Shown here: piece by piece, positions 5,495 to 7,230 of the stretch
How positions within the stretch are numbered: position 1 is the stretch's first letter
How the letters are laid out: every line of letters starts with the position of its first letter
Assembly: GCA_913009865.1 (NCBI GenBank)
Contig: CAJVYK010000098.1
Location: 1 to 7,230 of the forward strand
Direction: 5' to 3'
From: an uncultured bacterium
GTDB taxonomy: Bacteria > Planctomycetota > Phycisphaerae > Sedimentisphaerales > Anaerobacaceae
DNA: 7,230 nt
Notes under the pieces: model-generated
Told to the model about the DNA's origin: nothing
Seen by the model: only the letters and a program-made list of their open reading frames with translations
The model's database searches: none
Made by a program: the position numbers and the translations under genes

Positions 5495-6435
5495 GTGATT
5501 ACGAAACTACCCAAAAAAAACGCAATGTTATAGTAGGTGTTTTTGTCGTAATAGGTATGTGCTCGCTTGTATGGCTGATATTTAAGTTTGGCGATTTGCC
5601 GGTGTTCGTCAGCAGGTGGAAATCTTTCGAGGTGAGAGTCCAATTTCCGACGGCGCCGGGCGTGCAGGAAAATACTCCCGTGCGATTCTGCGGCTATCAA
5701 ATCGGCAGAGTAGTGAATATCAAACCGCCGACAATCCTCAGAAACTTGAAGACTGACCGGTGGTCCTATCAGACGATAGCCGTTATTAATATCGATAAAG
5801 AATACGACAACGTTATTCCAGAGGATGTTGAAGTAAAACTAATGACGCGAGGTTTGGGCAGCAGCTATATTGAATTCAAGACTCGACCTTTTGATGTGAA
5901 AGAGCCGCAGGGCAAATCCTTGGTCGAGGGAAGTTTGCTGCAGGGCTCGACAGGTATGACCAGTGAGTTTTTCCCGGAAGAGAGTCAGAAGAAACTGGAG
6001 GAGCTGGTTGACGGCCTCCGTACTTTTATCAACAACGCCAACGATATTCTTGGCGATAAGGCGAACAAAGAAAATTTCAAGACAACTCTGGCCAATATGA
6101 CTGAGGTGACAAAGCAAGCTACGAAGGCACTAAAAGAATTTCAGGAACTGTCCACCACAGGGACGGCAACTTTGAAAAATGCGGATGTCAGAATAGAAAA
6201 ATTTGTTACCGCTATGACTGGCGCCAGCGAAGAATTAAGTAAAACGGTGGCGGAGTTACGACTGATTTTGGAGAAGGTAAACAACGGCCAGGGCAGCCTT
6301 GCCAGACTTATGAACGATGGGCGATTGTATGAGAATCTGCTTGAGAATAGTCGGCAACTTCAAGTGCTGCTGCAAGAGCTGAGCTCGTTCATAGCTAAAT
6401 CCAACGACGAGGGCTTGCCAATTAAGTTAAAGTGA
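5491..6435 (+). CDS. MCE/MlaD-family membrane-anchored lipid-transport protein
   Basis: MCE proteins form periplasmic rings or tubes that carry lipids between the membranes, normally with an MlaE-type permease and MlaF-type ATPase. The 314-residue product has a short polar N-terminus, one membrane anchor (about residues 13-33), an MCE domain (about 46-123, from FEVRVQFPTAPGVQENTPVR to GLGSSYIEFKTRP), and a long polar helical region (about 163-305) likely to form a coiled coil. GQGSLARLMNDGRLYENL near 271-288 is a common C-terminal motif of MlaD-like proteins. The GTG start overlaps the MerR-like stop and is backed by AGGAAG at 5479-5484, the best ribosome site in this operon. No mlaE or mlaF is in the window, so they would have to be encoded elsewhere. 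Family is secure; the exact lipid and pathway role are not. Confidence 0.9.
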   Translation: MSDYETTQKKRNVIVGVFVVIGMCSLVWLIFKFGDLPVFVSRWKSFEVRVQFPTAPGVQENTPVRFCGYQIGRVVNIKPPTILRNLKTDRWSYQTIAVINIDKEYDNVIPEDVEVKLMTRGLGSSYIEFKTRPFDVKEPQGKSLVEGSLLQGSTGMTSEFFPEESQKKLEELVDGLRTFINNANDILGDKANKENFKTTLANMTEVTKQATKALKEFQELSTTGTATLKNADVRIEKFVTAMTGASEELSKTVAELRLILEKVNNGQGSLARLMNDGRLYENLLENSRQLQVLLQELSSFIAKSNDEGLPIKLK

Positions 6436-6441
6436 AACCGT

Positions 6442-7230
6442 ATGTGTGATGGCTATAGTTCTTTGGTTAAGGAAATATTGAGAAATTTTGTTGAGGTTTA
6501 TCCCGGCCAAAGGCCTGCTTTTATCAGTCGTGCTTCCGGCAGAGTTGAGTTAATCGGCGGTCATACAGATTACAACGAGGGTTTTGTAATCGCTGCCGCA
6601 ATAGATAACTCCTGCCGGGTGGCGGCATCAGAGCGAGACGACGACAAAATCCGGCTTTATTCCGAATTGGTCAATGAGAAACACGAATTCATACTTTCAA
6701 GTAATCTGGAACCTGCTGACAATTGCCGGTGGGCCAATTACGGCAGGGGAGTGGCGGCGCTGCTGCTGCAGGAAGGTTTGACTCTAAGAGGTGCAAATCT
6801 GTACATCGCCAGCGAAGTGCCTCTCGGAGCGGGCTTAAGCAGTTCAGCAGCCTTAGAGGTCTCCTTAGCCGGAGCAATGATACATATTTCACAGCCCGAA
6901 TATGAGATGGAGCCGATACGGCTCGCTCGAATATGTCAGGAAGCAGAGAACAGCTATGCAAACAGTCCTTGCGGCATAATGGACCAAACTGTTTCCATAA
7001 TGGGCAGAAAAGACCACGCTGTATTTTTGGATTGTCGCGATGTGAGCGTTAGGGCTTTGCCTTTCGACAGCAATAACTGCTGCATAATGATTTTCAATAG
7101 TATGGTTAAGCACGAAATTGGCGGCGGTGAGTATGGCAAGCGTCGTCAGAAGTGCGAGCGGGCTTGTGTTGTGCTGAATAAAAAGTACCCTCAGGTCAAG
7201 GCACTTCGTGATGCAAGTGAATCTATGCTG
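6442..7230 (+). CDS. galK: Galactokinase-family GHMP sugar kinase, 3' end beyond the window
   Basis: Galactokinase phosphorylates galactose at C1 with ATP, the entry step of the Leloir pathway. Reading from the ATG at 6442, six bases after the MCE stop, gives 263 open codons to the window end; full enzymes are about 350-400 residues. Seen in order: an N-terminal sugar-binding motif GRVELIGGHTDYNEG (residues 33-47), the GHMP ATP-binding motif PLGAGLSSSAA (127-137), and CGIMDQ (177-182) with the likely catalytic Asp at D181. The canonical N-terminal motif is GRVNLIGEHTDYN, so Asn becomes Glu at 36 and Glu becomes Gly at 40; in human GALK1 the equivalent Glu (E43) contacts the sugar. The substrate could therefore differ from galactose, for example another sugar of the GHMP kinase family. 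An in-frame TGA (the MCE stop) lies nine bases upstream, so the start cannot extend further. No clear Shine-Dalgarno is seen. Confidence 0.82.
   Translation, partial: MCDGYSSLVKEILRNFVEVYPGQRPAFISRASGRVELIGGHTDYNEGFVIAAAIDNSCRVAASERDDDKIRLYSELVNEKHEFILSSNLEPADNCRWANYGRGVAALLLQEGLTLRGANLYIASEVPLGAGLSSSAALEVSLAGAMIHISQPEYEMEPIRLARICQEAENSYANSPCGIMDQTVSIMGRKDHAVFLDCRDVSVRALPFDSNNCCIMIFNSMVKHEIGGGEYGKRRQKCERACVVLNKKYPQVKALRDASESML

Noticed and set aside
6689..7139. Short open frames on both strands within the GHMP kinase gene
   Set aside because: The continuous frame from 6442 carries the kinase motifs; the others have none.
1..7230. CRISPR array, insertion sequence, tRNA, defence system or prophage
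   Set aside because: No spaced direct repeats, transposase or integrase motifs, tRNA cloverleaf or defence-type domains were found on either strand.

Overview
The window reads as an ordinary bacterial chromosomal segment of middling GC content. It holds eight protein genes, two of them cut by the window edges. No tRNA, rRNA, CRISPR array, insertion sequence or phage gene is visible. Several starts lack a clear Shine-Dalgarno sequence, and rnpA sits apart from rpmH and yidC. With the MCE protein, these traits would suit a Gram-negative-type (diderm) lineage, possibly in the PVC/Planctomycetota group. That placement is a weak inference; nothing here fixes the taxon.

Left block (1-936, minus strand): rpmF (ribosomal protein L32) is followed 16 nt later by plsX (phosphate acyltransferase, C-terminus beyond the window). 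This is the classic rpmF-plsX pair linking ribosome synthesis with phospholipid and fatty-acid synthesis. A TTGACA-17-TATTTA promoter for it lies at 1047-1075 and implies a leader of about 100 nt.

Divergent gap (937-1343, 407 bp): this holds the rpmF promoter, a TTGTCC-17-TATACT promoter facing right (1125-1153), and a leader of about 185 nt with two consecutive hairpins (1195-1240 and 1248-1291) ahead of the antiporter genes.

Right block (1344-7230, plus strand): two tandem paralogous CPA-type cation/proton antiporters come first, each with a C-terminal CBS-domain pair. They are followed by a 65-bp gap made of a degenerate 7-nt repeat, then rnpA (RNase P protein), a minimal MerR-like DNA-binding protein, an MCE/MlaD-type membrane-anchored lipid-transport protein whose GTG start overlaps the regulator's stop by 4 nt, and a galactokinase-family GHMP kinase cut by the right edge. 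The last four genes are tightly spaced (19 nt, 4-nt overlap, 6 nt) and probably form one operon.

The most interesting items are the structured leader upstream of the antiporters, the loss of the ion-site Thr-Asp pair in only one of the two paralogues, the heptamer repeat gap, the unusual partners of rnpA, an altered sugar-binding motif in the GHMP kinase, and an apparent excess of the palindrome GGCGCC. I see no clearly new multi-gene system.
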